Below are positions 11,614 to 20,423 of a stretch of DNA of 28,001 nucleotides, one piece after another. The stretch comes from Zygophlyctis sp. KS116. Lineage: Eukaryota > Chytridiomycota. The position numbers were made by a program, and so were the translations under genes. Below the pieces are notes generated by a model. It saw only the letters and a program-made list of their open reading frames with translations, made no database searches and had not been told where the DNA came from. Each line of letters opens with the position of its first letter. The first letter of the stretch is position 1. The stretch is from the NCBI GenBank assembly GCA_054661495.1, contig BAAFSQ010000129.1, positions 1 to 28,001 of the forward strand. Direction: 5' to 3'.

Positions 11614-12279
11614 ATGGGTAATCCAATCGAAACATCACATCTTGATACAGATGCGGTTGATGATGAGACTTTAAGATGCATCAAGAATGTGAAAGATCTC
11701 AGCCCCCAAAATATTAAAATATTTCTTGAACATTTGTTTGGAGGAATGTCATTGATTGCCAAAGAAACAGTGGTTGACATATTATGGGCTTCAATGACAT
11801 TAAGAGAACAACATCTGTTTGATATGCCGACTGCAGGTCGTAGACTTACGGATGAAGAAATACATCGCAATTTTAGTTCATCAGAGCTAAATGTGATTCC
11901 CAGAAGAGTGGTGAGAGATCTGCATCAAGTAGATCCTTTAAGCCGATCTATGAGAACACGCACAGGATTAACAACACAGATATGGCCTAGAATAGGATAC
12001 TCTAGGGCAGTAGAAGGGAACTCTAATGATGCGAATCCCCCGGAAATTGGAATAGAACTATTCCAATCTGATAATGTTCGAAGGCGAAATCTGTCAAATA
12101 GTACACCAAACGAACCTGGGGAAATCGGCGACCATATATTGACCTTGCTTATGTACTTTTATTCAATAGCTAAAATTAGGGATGTTGTAATGAGAGCTGA
12201 ACTAAATTCATCTAGAGGAGGGGCAGGATCAACTCAAGAAGAAGATTCCGAACATACTACCCGTCGATCACGCCAGTGA
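11614..12279 (+). CDS. Unrecognised 221-aa protein
   Basis: An intronless reading frame from ATG 11614 to TGA 12277-12279 gives 221 aa. The same frame is open upstream to about 11581 without another ATG. The N-terminal half is probably helical (SPQNIKIFLEHLFGG, TVVDILWASMTLREQ). The middle is Arg/Ser-rich (PLSRSMRTRTG). A hydrophobic stretch (HILTLLMYFYSIAKI) near residue 180 could be a helix or membrane-associated segment, and the tail is polar with RRSRQ. No known family was recognised. Its end is only 13 bp from the oligopeptidase B stop on the other strand, in line with the compact layout. Upstream, 11410-11613 is the divergent promoter shared with the kinase. It contains a 26-codon open stretch from ATG 11473, which I could not splice in frame to this gene. 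Confidence 0.6.
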   Translation: MGNPIETSHLDTDAVDDETLRCIKNVKDLSPQNIKIFLEHLFGGMSLIAKETVVDILWASMTLREQHLFDMPTAGRRLTDEEIHRNFSSSELNVIPRRVVRDLHQVDPLSRSMRTRTGLTTQIWPRIGYSRAVEGNSNDANPPEIGIELFQSDNVRRRNLSNSTPNEPGEIGDHILTLLMYFYSIAKIRDVVMRAELNSSRGGAGSTQEEDSEHTTRRSRQ

Positions 12280-12292
12280 TAAGTCCGATTTT

Positions 12293-14728
12293 TTATTTTC
12301 GATTCATAATACGATCAATTATAAAAGCATAATCAGCAGCTACTTCTTTGTAATATGAATATCTTCCAGATGCTCCGAAATGACCAGATCCCATTTTACA
12401 ATCTAATAAAATGTTTGATGAGTCTGACATTAGACTTCTCAGTTTTGCACACCATTTTGCAGGCTCTAGATCATTAAAAACAAAAAATATACCCCAATAT
12501 GCAACACGAGGATCATTAAGTCCTGCTTTAATAAGCAAATGAGGAAACTAAAACATGAGTTTAAGGAAAATACCTTTTCAGATCCCCTTAAATTATCATA
12601 TGGCGAATATGATAAAATATAGTCAAAGAAGTCCTTCTCATTAGGATTACCCCATTCTTCATACTTTCTAATTAGTGGCTAAACAAAATACTTCATTAAT
12701 AGTCAGAGGTATACTAGGATCCATCACTAAATTAAATTAGTAAATATTTAAGTACTTGTGTTAGTTACATCAACAAAAGGCACACCTGCAACTGCAGCAG
12801 CGGCAATATCAGGCTTTAAATTCAAGGTAGCCCCTATCAAGAGACCGCCTGCAGATCTCCCTTCAATCGCCATATGTTCATGGCTTGTAACTTTTGCTTT
12901 TACCAACTCTTCTGCGCACGCTATAAAGTCATAAAAAGTATTCTTCTTATTCTTGAACTTGCCGGCTTCATACCTAAACTTAAAAACCAATTATAAAAAT
13001 ACCATCCACGCCCGCAATCGCCTCCTCCTCTTATATGCGCTATTGCATACACGAACCCACGATCTACTAAACTAAATCTGTAATAGCTAAAAGAAGGATC
13101 GATTGAGATCCCATAGCTTCCATATCCATAAAGTAGGCAAGGATTAGAGCCATTCTTCTTATAGAGAGATTTCTTATATATAATTGAAATGGGTATTTTG
13201 TCTGGTACCGGTGTATTGAAAGGAGCGTCGACTTCAGTTCCAGCCTTCATTGGAGCATATATTCGCTCCATAGCATATTCAGAAGGATCGAATCCCCCAC
13301 AAACATTCTAAAGAAATTGCAAACATAATTAACATACCGTTTTCTTTAAAATAGATTGAGAAAATGTATCCATATCAACTTCCCAGACTTCCTTTGCGGT
13401 TATCATTGATTGATAATTTAAGCGGATAATATTTGAGTCATAATCTTGCTCAACACCAAGTGCAGGTTCAACAAAATACAATGGTTGATGAAATTCCATA
13501 TATCTCCCCGAATTAATATCAATTACACTATTTTTGTCAACTTTGAGAACATAAATGTGTTTCAGAGCATCATAACACTCATATACCACCAGATAATCTC
13601 TAAAAGGACAAATATCAATTAAATTCTTCAAAGGATTGTATGGTAAAATTTCCTTCCAGTTTTCTTGTTCTGTTTGATTCTAATCATGAATAGAAAATAA
13701 TAATTACCAGAGGACAAGCACAGAGCTTATTATTCAAATATTTCCCACCTCCATTTGTTAATATTAAAAACTGTGTTCCTAAATGCTCTACATCATATTT
13801 ATGATTGAGCTCTCTTTTTTGAAATAATTTTGGATCAGAATTTGACTCTTGTCCATCCAAAACCCAAATTTCACTAGTCAAACCAGACGCAGCAGTTATA
13901 AAGATATATTTTCCTGAAGCTGATTTCTTAATCCCAACAATATATTGTTCATCTTTTTCATGAAAAACAACCATATCCTCCTGACAATCCCTTTAAAATA
14001 AAAACAAATAATATACAAAAGAACATGTCTAAAAACCTTATCACTTCTATGAATATGATCTAAAGTAGTATAATATATAGCCTTTGAATCTTGTGTCCAC
14101 TCAAAATCACCACAAGTTTTATGAATTTGATCAGACAACAATTCTCCACTTTCCAAATCTTTAAAGTAAATTGTAAAAAACTCTGAACCATCTGTATCTA
14201 TTGAATAACAAAGTATTTTATGATTTGGACTAACTTGAATTTTCCCTAAATCCATATATTCTAAATCCATTGAATTCTGATCCAACAATACTTGTTCTAC
14301 ATCATCTTTTTTCCTTTGATAGACTGGATATTGTGCATCCTTGATTGTCCTACTATAATAAGAAAATAATCCTTTTTGAACTGGAACAGAAAAATCATTT
14401 TCTTGAATTCTCCCTACAATTTCCTTGTAAATCAAATCCGTCAGCGACTTATTTGGCTCTAAATGAGCTTGGGCAGAATATTCATTTTCACTCTAAACTT
14501 TTTAAAATATTCATTTACCTCTAAATATTGAATTATTTCTAGTCTTTTAGAGCTATTTTGGTCTTTTAACCAATGATAATCATCTTTAATAATATTTCCA
14601 AAGTATGAGTGTTGATGTTCAACTGTTTTTGCTACAGGCACTTTCATTCTAGACCAGAATTTATAATTTTTTAAAGTATTAAACATTCTGCTCAATAATA
14701 CGCCTGATAATGGCTTGATAAGCCTCAT
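12293..14728 (-). CDS. Oligopeptidase B (S9A prolyl-oligopeptidase family), complete copy
   Basis: Serine peptidase that cuts short peptides after basic residues. Nine introns of 26-30 nt give about 728 aa, the usual length. The N-terminal beta-propeller part starts after a basic leader (MRLIKPLSGVLLSRMF) that could be a mitochondrial presequence, or initiation could be at the later MKVPVAKT, where bacterial and plant relatives begin. The catalytic domain shows HIRGGGDCGRGW, nucleophile Ser579 in EGRSAGG, Asp665 in LNDPRVAYW and His700 in GSGHFGASGRY: an intact triad. Two introns are hidden or easily misread: 12664-12691 (28 nt) and the in-frame 27-nt intron inside VAYW|EPAKW near 12469-12495. 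The ATG directly follows the stop of the Cmc1-like gene. The first ~435 bp are repeated at 19692-20127. Confidence 0.93.
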
Positions 14729-15024
14729 TCAATTTAATCTTGTATTACTTGCATTCAGCTTTGCTTTTAAAGCTTGATCTCTAAAAGACTCATACATGTC
14801 GTCTGTAGTGTATTTAGATAGACACTTGTTTAATGTATCTTTTTCCTTTAAACATGCAAAATAAACTGTAATTGTACGATGGCTAGTACAATTTACTAAT
14901 TCCTGCATTAATTCTGAACAATGTAGTCTAGCATTTTTCTTAAATTTCTCTCTAATAAAATCCTAATATTAATAATAGAGACTAGTACTTCTTCTCCAGA
15001 ACTTAAAACTGTAATGATTGTCAT
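14729..15024 (-). CDS. CMC1: Cmc1-like twin CX9C mitochondrial protein (copy 1)
   Basis: Two exons around a 26-nt intron (14963-14988) encode 89 aa. Two CX9C motifs are visible, CSELMQELVNC and CLKEKDTLNKC, forming the coiled-coil-helix fold held by two disulfides in the mitochondrial intermembrane space. Flanking sequence (REKFKKNARLHC before, LSKYTTDDMYESF after) follows the order seen in human CMC1, a copper-binding cytochrome c oxidase assembly factor. No presequence is needed, since Mia40 traps such proteins by oxidation. The stop TGA (14729-14731) is followed immediately by the ATG of oligopeptidase B with no spacer, so its mRNA 3' end must lie inside the downstream gene, or the two share a transcript. 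An identical copy lies at 20128-20423. Confidence 0.85.
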
Positions 15025-15092
15025 TGCGTGTGACCTCGACACTCTTTCTAATTCGTACAAGATTTTATCTAGTATCTATGCTTTCTAGTGTC

Positions 15093-15119
15093 TAGTAGTG
15101 TTCTATAAGTAGTAGTGTT
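15093..15119. repeat. Short direct repeats in the Cmc1/membrane-protein divergent promoter
   Basis: TAGTAGTGTT occurs at 15093-15102 and again at 15110-15119, embedded in further TAGT/AGTAGT units over about 15085-15130. It sits in the 157-bp divergent gap between the Cmc1-like gene and the membrane-protein gene. It could be a tandem regulatory element or simple slippage repeat; the sequence does not decide. The same array is present in the second copy (20492-20518). Confidence 0.45.
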
Positions 15120-15181
15120 TAGTAGTTTATAATAGATTTTTTAAATATAATAAAGTATCGCTGATTAACTACTTAAGAAAT

Positions 15182-16971
15182 ATGAGAAATGATAAAATAC
15201 TAAATTCAGCAATTATAGAGGATGCTACAGAATTATATCCTCTACAAGATACTAGTATTTCTTGTGAAAATGAGGATTCAGTTCTAAAATCTAAAGAGAA
15301 CATTATTTTATGCAAGAACAAAAGAGAGTTGTTTAGATTTAAAACTCAACCTCAAATAGATGGGAATTTGTCATTGGGGACATTGTTTTATCTACAAAGA
15401 CATGTATTTATGATATTCACAGACGTGATTCTGGTTTTGTTGCTCAGTAATTCTATTTGGACTCTGTATTCAACTGCATTATCTATAGATATATCAATTT
15501 TATCATATCTTGGAGTGTATTGTCCAATATATTTCTCAATTATAAAATGTTTTTGGCATTTAGATGGTAAATTTATTCAATTAAAATATAGCATCATATG
15601 GACATGATAATATACTGTATTATGTAATTAATGGTACAAGGTTGGTTTTGTATTATGGGATATGTTATACTGGTCCATCAGTGTATAATTCTAATGGAGC
15701 TAATCTATTTGCGTTTTCAGTCTTTCTTTCTGCTCAACGATTTCTTGTATTGGTTTTTAAATGTATGTTTTATACTACTAAAAGCAGGTTTTATGGCTTT
15801 TAAATTTAAGAAATTATCATCAAGAAATGTAGTGTTGATGATAACTATGGATTTAATTCCATTATCATTTTATGTTGCTATTGCTGTTTTACAATCAATT
15901 TTAAAACATAGGATGGATTTAATATATCTAATATGGGCATTTGGGATTGTTGCTGATTTTATTACATTGATTGTGATTGATGGTGTAAATGTTTGGACTA
16001 GAACAAATATTAAGCCAGATGATTTAAGTCTAATAGTTTCTAAAAAGACGTATACAGAACAATTAAGTTCAGATCCTTTTGATCGTATGAAAATAGTGAC
16101 TTTAACGGCTTTTGCATGGGGTGGAAGTCAATTGTTTCCAAGTCGTAATGGAGTTGGAATGCCAGATTTATTTGTTTCTATTGATTATAATAATTCAGAT
16201 TTTCTAGTTGGAATGATGGGCATTTTAATAATCTATTTTTTGATGCGATGTTATGTTGCTGCAAGTACTAATATATGTATTTTCAAGGATGATGCAAAGG
16301 ATACAATGTCTAAAAGAGTAAATATTCTAATTGGATTACAAAAACTATTACATGTGTTTATTCATGCAATTTTATTTTTGGTATTGAATTTATTAAAGAG
16401 ATGCATTAAAGATATATGGGATAACTTTAACAGGTTTCCTGGAACAGGATTTTACTTTGATTTTGGAAAGATTACAGGATATCAATTCTCTTTATGGCGA
16501 TCTCTACCATATCCAACACAAGACACGTTTACTAATTTTCTAAGACCTTGGGTGGCTAATCAAACCATGGCTAGTACACCTCCCCCTGGATTGTATTCTA
16601 TTCCTTCTTATATGTCTGGAACATCTCTATTACACGTTCCTCTTATTCAACCAGATGTTGTATTCTGTGTCGCATTAGGACTTTTCAACTTGTTTTTACT
16701 GTTTATACATTGGACAAATCAAGGGATTGAAATTTATCAAAGTAGTCAAGATCCGGTGGATGAATCAATGCCTTTATTTAAATCAATTTTCTTTACAAAC
16801 AATAGCATCATAAAGATAATGAATGCAGCGATTTTCTTTGCAATAGCCCCAATAGACGTAAGATATCTAAATATTCTCTGCAAGATGATCGTCATTACAT
16901 CGACTACGTTTATACAAGTGTTATGGGATGATTCACAAAGAATCTCTGGCTACCAAAGATCTTTTACCTGA
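15182..16971 (+). CDS. Multi-pass membrane protein of unknown function (copy 1)
   Basis: Three exons, with 25-nt introns at 15567-15591 and 15763-15787, give about 579 aa. The first ~65 residues are polar and probably cytosolic. The rest contains roughly nine to eleven hydrophobic segments, for example FTDVILVLLLSNSIW, VLMITMDLIPLSFYVAI, FLVGMMGILIIYFLM, VFCVALGLFNLFLLF and the C-terminal LCKMIVITSTTFIQVLW. Between late segments is a loop with Pro/Gly (STPPPGLYSIPSYMSG). The general plan and the phrase DPFDRMKIVTLTAFAWGG faintly recall LtrA-like membrane proteins, but I do not assign it. Without splicing at both introns the middle part is read in a wrong frame. It is present twice in identical form. 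Confidence 0.75.
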
Positions 16972-17013
16972 TTGGCTCCAAATGTATAATCCCTGATTTT
17001 TAAATAAATATTA

Positions 17014-17205
17014 TCATACTACAATTGTCATTCCTCCTCCAATGATTCCGTAAGCTATCGAAAAGGTTTTTCTAGTGAGCGATCGTATTTCCTTTTTATG
17101 CTTTTCTATTTCCTCTTTTGACATTCCAGCCATCGGATCTTTAAAATGCATGAACCGCCTACTATTTTTCAATGGCGCCAAGCTCTTCAAACTCTTTAAT
17201 AGCAT
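17014..17205 (-). CDS. Small 63-aa single-TM protein (copy 1)
   Basis: Intronless 63-aa frame. It starts with a basic, amphipathic leader (MLLKSLKSLAPLKNSRRF) of mitochondrial type, followed by FKDPMAGMSKEEIEKHKKEIR and a hydrophobic, Gly-rich end (FSIAYGIIGGGMTIVV) that would make one short membrane span. A mitochondrial inner-membrane assembly or small-subunit protein is a reasonable guess from this layout, but no family was recognised. It is divergent from the kinesin gene over 43 bp and convergent with the membrane-protein gene. Conservation cannot be judged because the second copy is identical. Confidence 0.55.
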   Translation of the reverse strand: MLLKSLKSLAPLKNSRRFMHFKDPMAGMSKEEIEKHKKEIRSLTRKTFSIAYGIIGGGMTIVV

Positions 17206-17234
17206 TGGATTTGCGTTTAATTCTTCCGAAGCCT

Positions 17235-17240
17235 GCGCGT
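17235..17240. promoter_or_regulatory. GCGCGT (ACGCGC) box in the kinesin divergent promoter, copy 1
   Basis: GCGCGT lies in the 43-bp gap between the 63-aa gene and the kinesin ATG at 17249. It reads ACGCGC on the - strand, the same core as at 3565-3570, and it recurs at 22634-22639 in the second copy and at 27919-27924. MBF/SBF-type cell-cycle factors of fungi bind ACGCG cores. The function here is inferred. Confidence 0.3.
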
Positions 17241-17248
17241 TCTTCTAG

Positions 17249-18314
17249 ATGGAATCTAAAGGGACAATACAGATCTATTGCCGAGTCCGACCGACCAAAC
17301 CTAATGTTCGAATCTCTGATGATAGATACTGGATAAAGAATCCTGAAATTATTGATGAGAATGATCCAGATTCAGTACCAAAACTGGGATTTTTCATTCC
17401 AAAAGATCTTGGCTCAGGCATGATTAACAATCAACGAGAAAATTATGAATTCAAGTTTGATCGTGTATTTGGCATGAACACTCAACAAGGTAATATCTTT
17501 ATTTTAAACATGTAGAGGAAATTTTTGGTAAATTACTAGAAATAATATATAGATGTTGTTGCTAAACCTGTGATTTCTAGGTAATTTCAAGGATCAATAT
17601 GATCTAAACAAGTCTCATTAGATAGCGTGATTGAAGGTTATAATGGGACAATTTTTGCATATGGACAGGTAATCAATTATACAAAAATAACCCATTAGAC
17701 AGGATCCGGAAAAACATTTACAATCACTGGAGGGGCAGAAAAGTATTCTGATAGAGGTATAATACCACGATCTATACAGCACATGTTTAAGGAAAAAAGC
17801 AAGGTAAATTTAATAATTGTAAATTCAAGTCTGATCGGCATTTCGAATTTGCAGTTTCTTATCTAGAAATATATAATGAAATTGGTTATGATTTGTTGGA
17901 TAATTCTAGAGAAGCAAAAAAACTGGAAGATTTACCGTAAATATTCTAATTTTTTAATTATTAGGAGGATTACGCTACAAGAAGATGCGGAAGATCTCAT
18001 TCATTTGAAAAATTTAAGTGTGATTCCAGTTTCAAGTGAAGAAGATGCTCTAAATCTCTTATTTGTTGGTGATACAAATCGTATGATTGCAGAAACGCCA
18101 TCAAATCCTTCATCTTCTAGAAGTCACTGCATTTTCATTATTTCAGTTTCCAGTAGAAGTAATAATGGTGATACTATTCGTAAAAGTAAATTACATCTTG
18201 TAGATCTTGCTGGGTAAGACATTCTAGGCAAATTCATATACTAGTTCTGAAAGAGTAGCTCAATCTGCCATACATGTCCAGGAATGTCGAGCAGCAAAAG
18301 AAATGATGCAATAA
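17249..18314 (+). pseudogene. KIF6-like kinesin, 3'-truncated copy fused to spacer DNA
   Basis: This carries the same first seven introns and exons as the complete gene at 22648-25310, from MESKGTIQIYC through the P-loop GQTGSGKT to the switch-II region LVDLAGSERVA. At 18261/18262 kinesin sequence stops and spacer sequence begins. The frame then runs 18 codons through foreign DNA (ending KEMMQ) to a stop at 18312-18314. The product would lack the last third of the motor domain, the neck and the coiled-coil tail, so it cannot be a working motor. Up to the breakpoint I saw no difference from the intact copy, meaning the event is very recent or is an assembly join. Confidence 0.85.
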
Positions 18315-18963
18315 TGATTGCTAAAACTTCTGCTTCCAAAAACACAACTGCCCGAATGATGTCCATACATCCAGGGATGTGGTGCAATCCCATATGAACA
18401 GCATAGCCGAAAAGAAGCAATCCCACCAAATGACCGGAACGATGCCAGTTCAAGTTTGGCTTTTGCTCATGGACGAATTTGACTTGGCATGGTACAAGAG
18501 CGACCATCATTGCACGTTTCAAGCTCGTGATTTTGTACTTTTCCAGCAATGGACGACCTCCAAAAACCAACACAGCATTGCTACATTCCCACAACGCCGT
18601 GATGGCATAAAAAAGAATCGAAGGCAGAAGTTGTCCACCAAAGAGTGGGACCAATAAGAGGGTCTTGTAAATGGCCACGCCAGCGACGCAGGAAGCGGCA
18701 ACTTGCCAACGAGCGACAGACCACCATCTGGATTGGTTAATACCCCAGTCCTGAATATACCAGCCAACCAAGACAGTGATGATATTCATCAACAGATAGG
18801 GAGCGGCTGCCGGGTAACCAACTGCGGCTGGCACGATAGTTCCGGCGAGGATGATAGCGATATATACCAGTTTCAGAAAAGGTCGGGCGTCTTGTTGAGG
18901 CGAGGAGGAAGGAGAAGAGGAATCCGGTGAGGATACAATGAGAGGTTGTTGGTCCTGCGACAT
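18241..18963 (-). CDS. Multi-pass membrane protein of the spacer, C-terminally truncated by the junction
   Basis: A 240-codon frame starts at ATG 18961-18963. Codons up to about 18262 belong to the spacer; the last seven (ELLFQN and stop) are antisense kinesin sequence, so the natural C-terminus has been lost. A Ser/Pro/Asp-rich N-terminus (~28 aa) is followed by about seven hydrophobic segments, for example LVYIAIILAGTIVPAAVGY, LLMNIITVLVGWYI, LFGYAVHMGLHHIPG and VLAIIIASFLLLLDIPG. No introns are seen, and G+C is far higher than in neighbours (28 of 60 bases in 18361-18420 against 18 of 60 in 16201-16260). The family was not recognised. It is head-to-head with the retropepsin-like gene. Confidence 0.65.
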   Translation of the reverse strand: MSQDQQPLIVSSPDSSSPSSSPQQDARPFLKLVYIAIILAGTIVPAAVGYPAAAPYLLMNIITVLVGWYIQDWGINQSRWWSVARWQVAASCVAGVAIYKTLLLVPLFGGQLLPSILFYAITALWECSNAVLVFGGRPLLEKYKITSLKRAMMVALVPCQVKFVHEQKPNLNWHRSGHLVGLLLFGYAVHMGLHHIPGCMDIIRAVVFLEAEVLAIIIASFLLLLDIPGHVWQIELLFQN

Positions 18964-18967
18964 TTTG

Positions 18968-18993
18968 TAGGGTTAGGGTAAAAATTATATAAA
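18968..18993. promoter_or_regulatory. Divergent promoter of the spacer: telomere-like motif and TATA box
   Basis: TAGGGTTAGGGT (18968-18979) equals two TTAGGG telomere units and matches the telo-box known from promoters of highly expressed genes in several eukaryotes. TATATAAA (18986-18993) stands 39 bp before the retropepsin-like ATG at 19032, a normal TATA distance for a short leader. The opposite gene begins at 18963, only 5 bp from the motif, so the telo-box would be in or near its 5' leader. None of the neighbouring genes shows a comparable TATA box. Confidence 0.5.
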
Positions 18994-19031
18994 GCAGTGA
19001 AAAATCTCCGTCTTCTTTTCTTTTCTAAAAA

Positions 19032-19583
19032 ATGACGTCAACGTCCTCACCCACAACAAGTGAAAGCAGTACTTACTCGATTCATGACCCGCCTGGATAC
19101 ATCAAGCCTTCTTTGCAAGACATGCTCCTCACCGACATTGACGCTGAAGAGTTGTTGACAATCGCAAAGCGACTTGGAGAGGACTACTTGGGGCCAGCAG
19201 CTGAATTCCCAGGTTCCTTTCCGGTTGATGGAAAAATTCATGGAAATAACAAACGTCTCATGGTTTCTCTCTCTTGTTGCTGGGAAGGAAAGAACTCGAA
19301 AGCCATCAACATCATCTTCCTCATCGACACTGGCTCCCCAAATACTTTTTTGTCAGACAAAGCTATGGAGGCACTGGTTGGAAAGCCTGGATGCAATATT
19401 GGCACGATGATGGGTGTCAGGATTCATACCAAGAAAGTTATCGAATGTCATTTATCACCTCATGATAAACACTTTGCGGATGTGAATGTGCTTGGTGCCG
19501 ATTTCTTGGTGGAAAATGGTTTGACATTGAAAGCAAATTATAGCAACAAAATTTGTACTTTGCTGGTTGAGGAAAATGAATAA
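19032..19583 (+). CDS. Retropepsin-like aspartic protease domain protein
   Basis: Intronless 183-aa frame. A Ser/Thr-rich N-terminus leads into a helical part (LQDMLLTDIDAEELLTIAKRLG), then a single retropepsin-like fold: beta strands before FLIDTGSPNTFLS (catalytic DTG at 99-101) and the partner motif NVLGADFL at 152-159. Enzymes of this type act as dimers, each chain giving one Asp. The frame looks whole. No reverse transcriptase, integrase, capsid or long terminal repeats are visible in the window, so it is either a stand-alone (perhaps domesticated) protease gene or an isolated piece of an old LTR-type element; age cannot be judged. Cleavage target unknown. Composition and promoter group it with the spacer, not with the host genes around it. 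Confidence 0.65.
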   Translation: MTSTSSPTTSESSTYSIHDPPGYIKPSLQDMLLTDIDAEELLTIAKRLGEDYLGPAAEFPGSFPVDGKIHGNNKRLMVSLSCCWEGKNSKAINIIFLIDTGSPNTFLSDKAMEALVGKPGCNIGTMMGVRIHTKKVIECHLSPHDKHFADVNVLGADFLVENGLTLKANYSNKICTLLVEENE

Positions 19584-19684
19584 AACATCATTCCTTTCTA
19601 TATTTACAATGCTTTATATTTCTGATGCTTGGACCATTGAAACTCAAATGTAAAAAAATGGTATCATTCGGTGCTCTATCTATA

Positions 19685-20127
19685 CTACTCATGTTCTACA
19701 TCATCTTTTTTCCTTTGATAGACTGGATATTGTGCATCCTTGATTGTCCTACTATAATAAGAAAATAATCCTTTTTGAACTGGAACAGAAAAATCATTTT
19801 CTTGAATTCTCCCTACAATTTCCTTGTAAATCAAATCCGTCAGCGACTTATTTGGCTCTAAATGAGCTTGGGCAGAATATTCATTTTCACTCTAAACTTT
19901 TTAAAATATTCATTTACCTCTAAATATTGAATTATTTCTAGTCTTTTAGAGCTATTTTGGTCTTTTAACCAATGATAATCATCTTTAATAATATTTCCAA
20001 AGTATGAGTGTTGATGTTCAACTGTTTTTGCTACAGGCACTTTCATTCTAGACCAGAATTTATAATTTTTTAAAGTATTAAACATTCTGCTCAATAATAC
20101 GCCTGATAATGGCTTGATAAGCCTCAT
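19685..20127 (-). pseudogene. Oligopeptidase B, 5' fragment (copy 2)
   Basis: This repeats the first exon, the 26-nt intron and part of the second exon of the complete gene at 12293-14728. At 19691/19692 the gene breaks into spacer DNA; after the shared residues KKDDVE the frame meets a stop at 19685-19687. The fragment would be about 138 aa from the propeller domain and lacks the whole catalytic region. Its 5' side, including the abutting Cmc1-like gene, is unchanged from copy 1. Confidence 0.85.
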
Positions 20128-20423
20128 TCAATTTAATCTTGTATTACTTGCATTCAGCTTTGCTTTTAAAGCTTGATCTCTAAAAGACTCATACATGTCG
20201 TCTGTAGTGTATTTAGATAGACACTTGTTTAATGTATCTTTTTCCTTTAAACATGCAAAATAAACTGTAATTGTACGATGGCTAGTACAATTTACTAATT
20301 CCTGCATTAATTCTGAACAATGTAGTCTAGCATTTTTCTTAAATTTCTCTCTAATAAAATCCTAATATTAATAATAGAGACTAGTACTTCTTCTCCAGAA
20401 CTTAAAACTGTAATGATTGTCAT
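20128..20423 (-). CDS. CMC1: Cmc1-like twin CX9C mitochondrial protein (copy 2)
   Basis: Identical to 14729-15024 with the intron at 20362-20387: 89 aa with CSELMQELVNC and CLKEKDTLNKC. It has its full promoter and coding sequence, so it could be expressed. Downstream it runs into the truncated oligopeptidase B fragment instead of the intact gene, which may alter its 3' end. Confidence 0.85.

Larger units (their letters stand above)
14293..18261. repeat. 3,969-bp direct duplication, left copy
   Basis: Identical by eye to 19692-23660, with a constant offset of 5,399 bp and identical translated frames throughout. It contains the 5' part of oligopeptidase B, the Cmc1-like gene, the membrane protein, the 63-aa gene and the 5' part of the kinesin. 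Left of 14293 oligopeptidase B continues normally; right of 18261 the kinesin is broken by the spacer. No target-site duplication or obvious microhomology was seen at either edge. Confidence 0.95.
18262..19691. other. 1,430-bp spacer of foreign character between the duplicated blocks
   Basis: Bounded exactly by the two 3,969-bp copies. It holds two divergent intronless genes, a TATA box and a telomere-like promoter motif, and its base composition is near half G+C in the coding parts, unlike the rest of the window. The last ~100 bp (19584-19691) are AT-richer 3' sequence with no gene. It could be filler DNA captured at a duplication break, a transferred segment, or contaminant sequence joined during assembly. 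Confidence 0.8.

Noticed and set aside
12664-12691. Apparent 13-nt intron (12679-12691) in oligopeptidase B
   Set aside because: The short version restores the frame but adds five residues absent from the family. A 28-nt intron ending at the next AAG also restores the frame and joins TINE directly to YEEWG, as relatives have it.
18379-19465. Several + strand and - strand frames of 60-90 codons inside the spacer
   Set aside because: They are alternate frames of the two spacer genes, which have the promoter signals and domain-like sequence. High G+C makes shadow frames longer.
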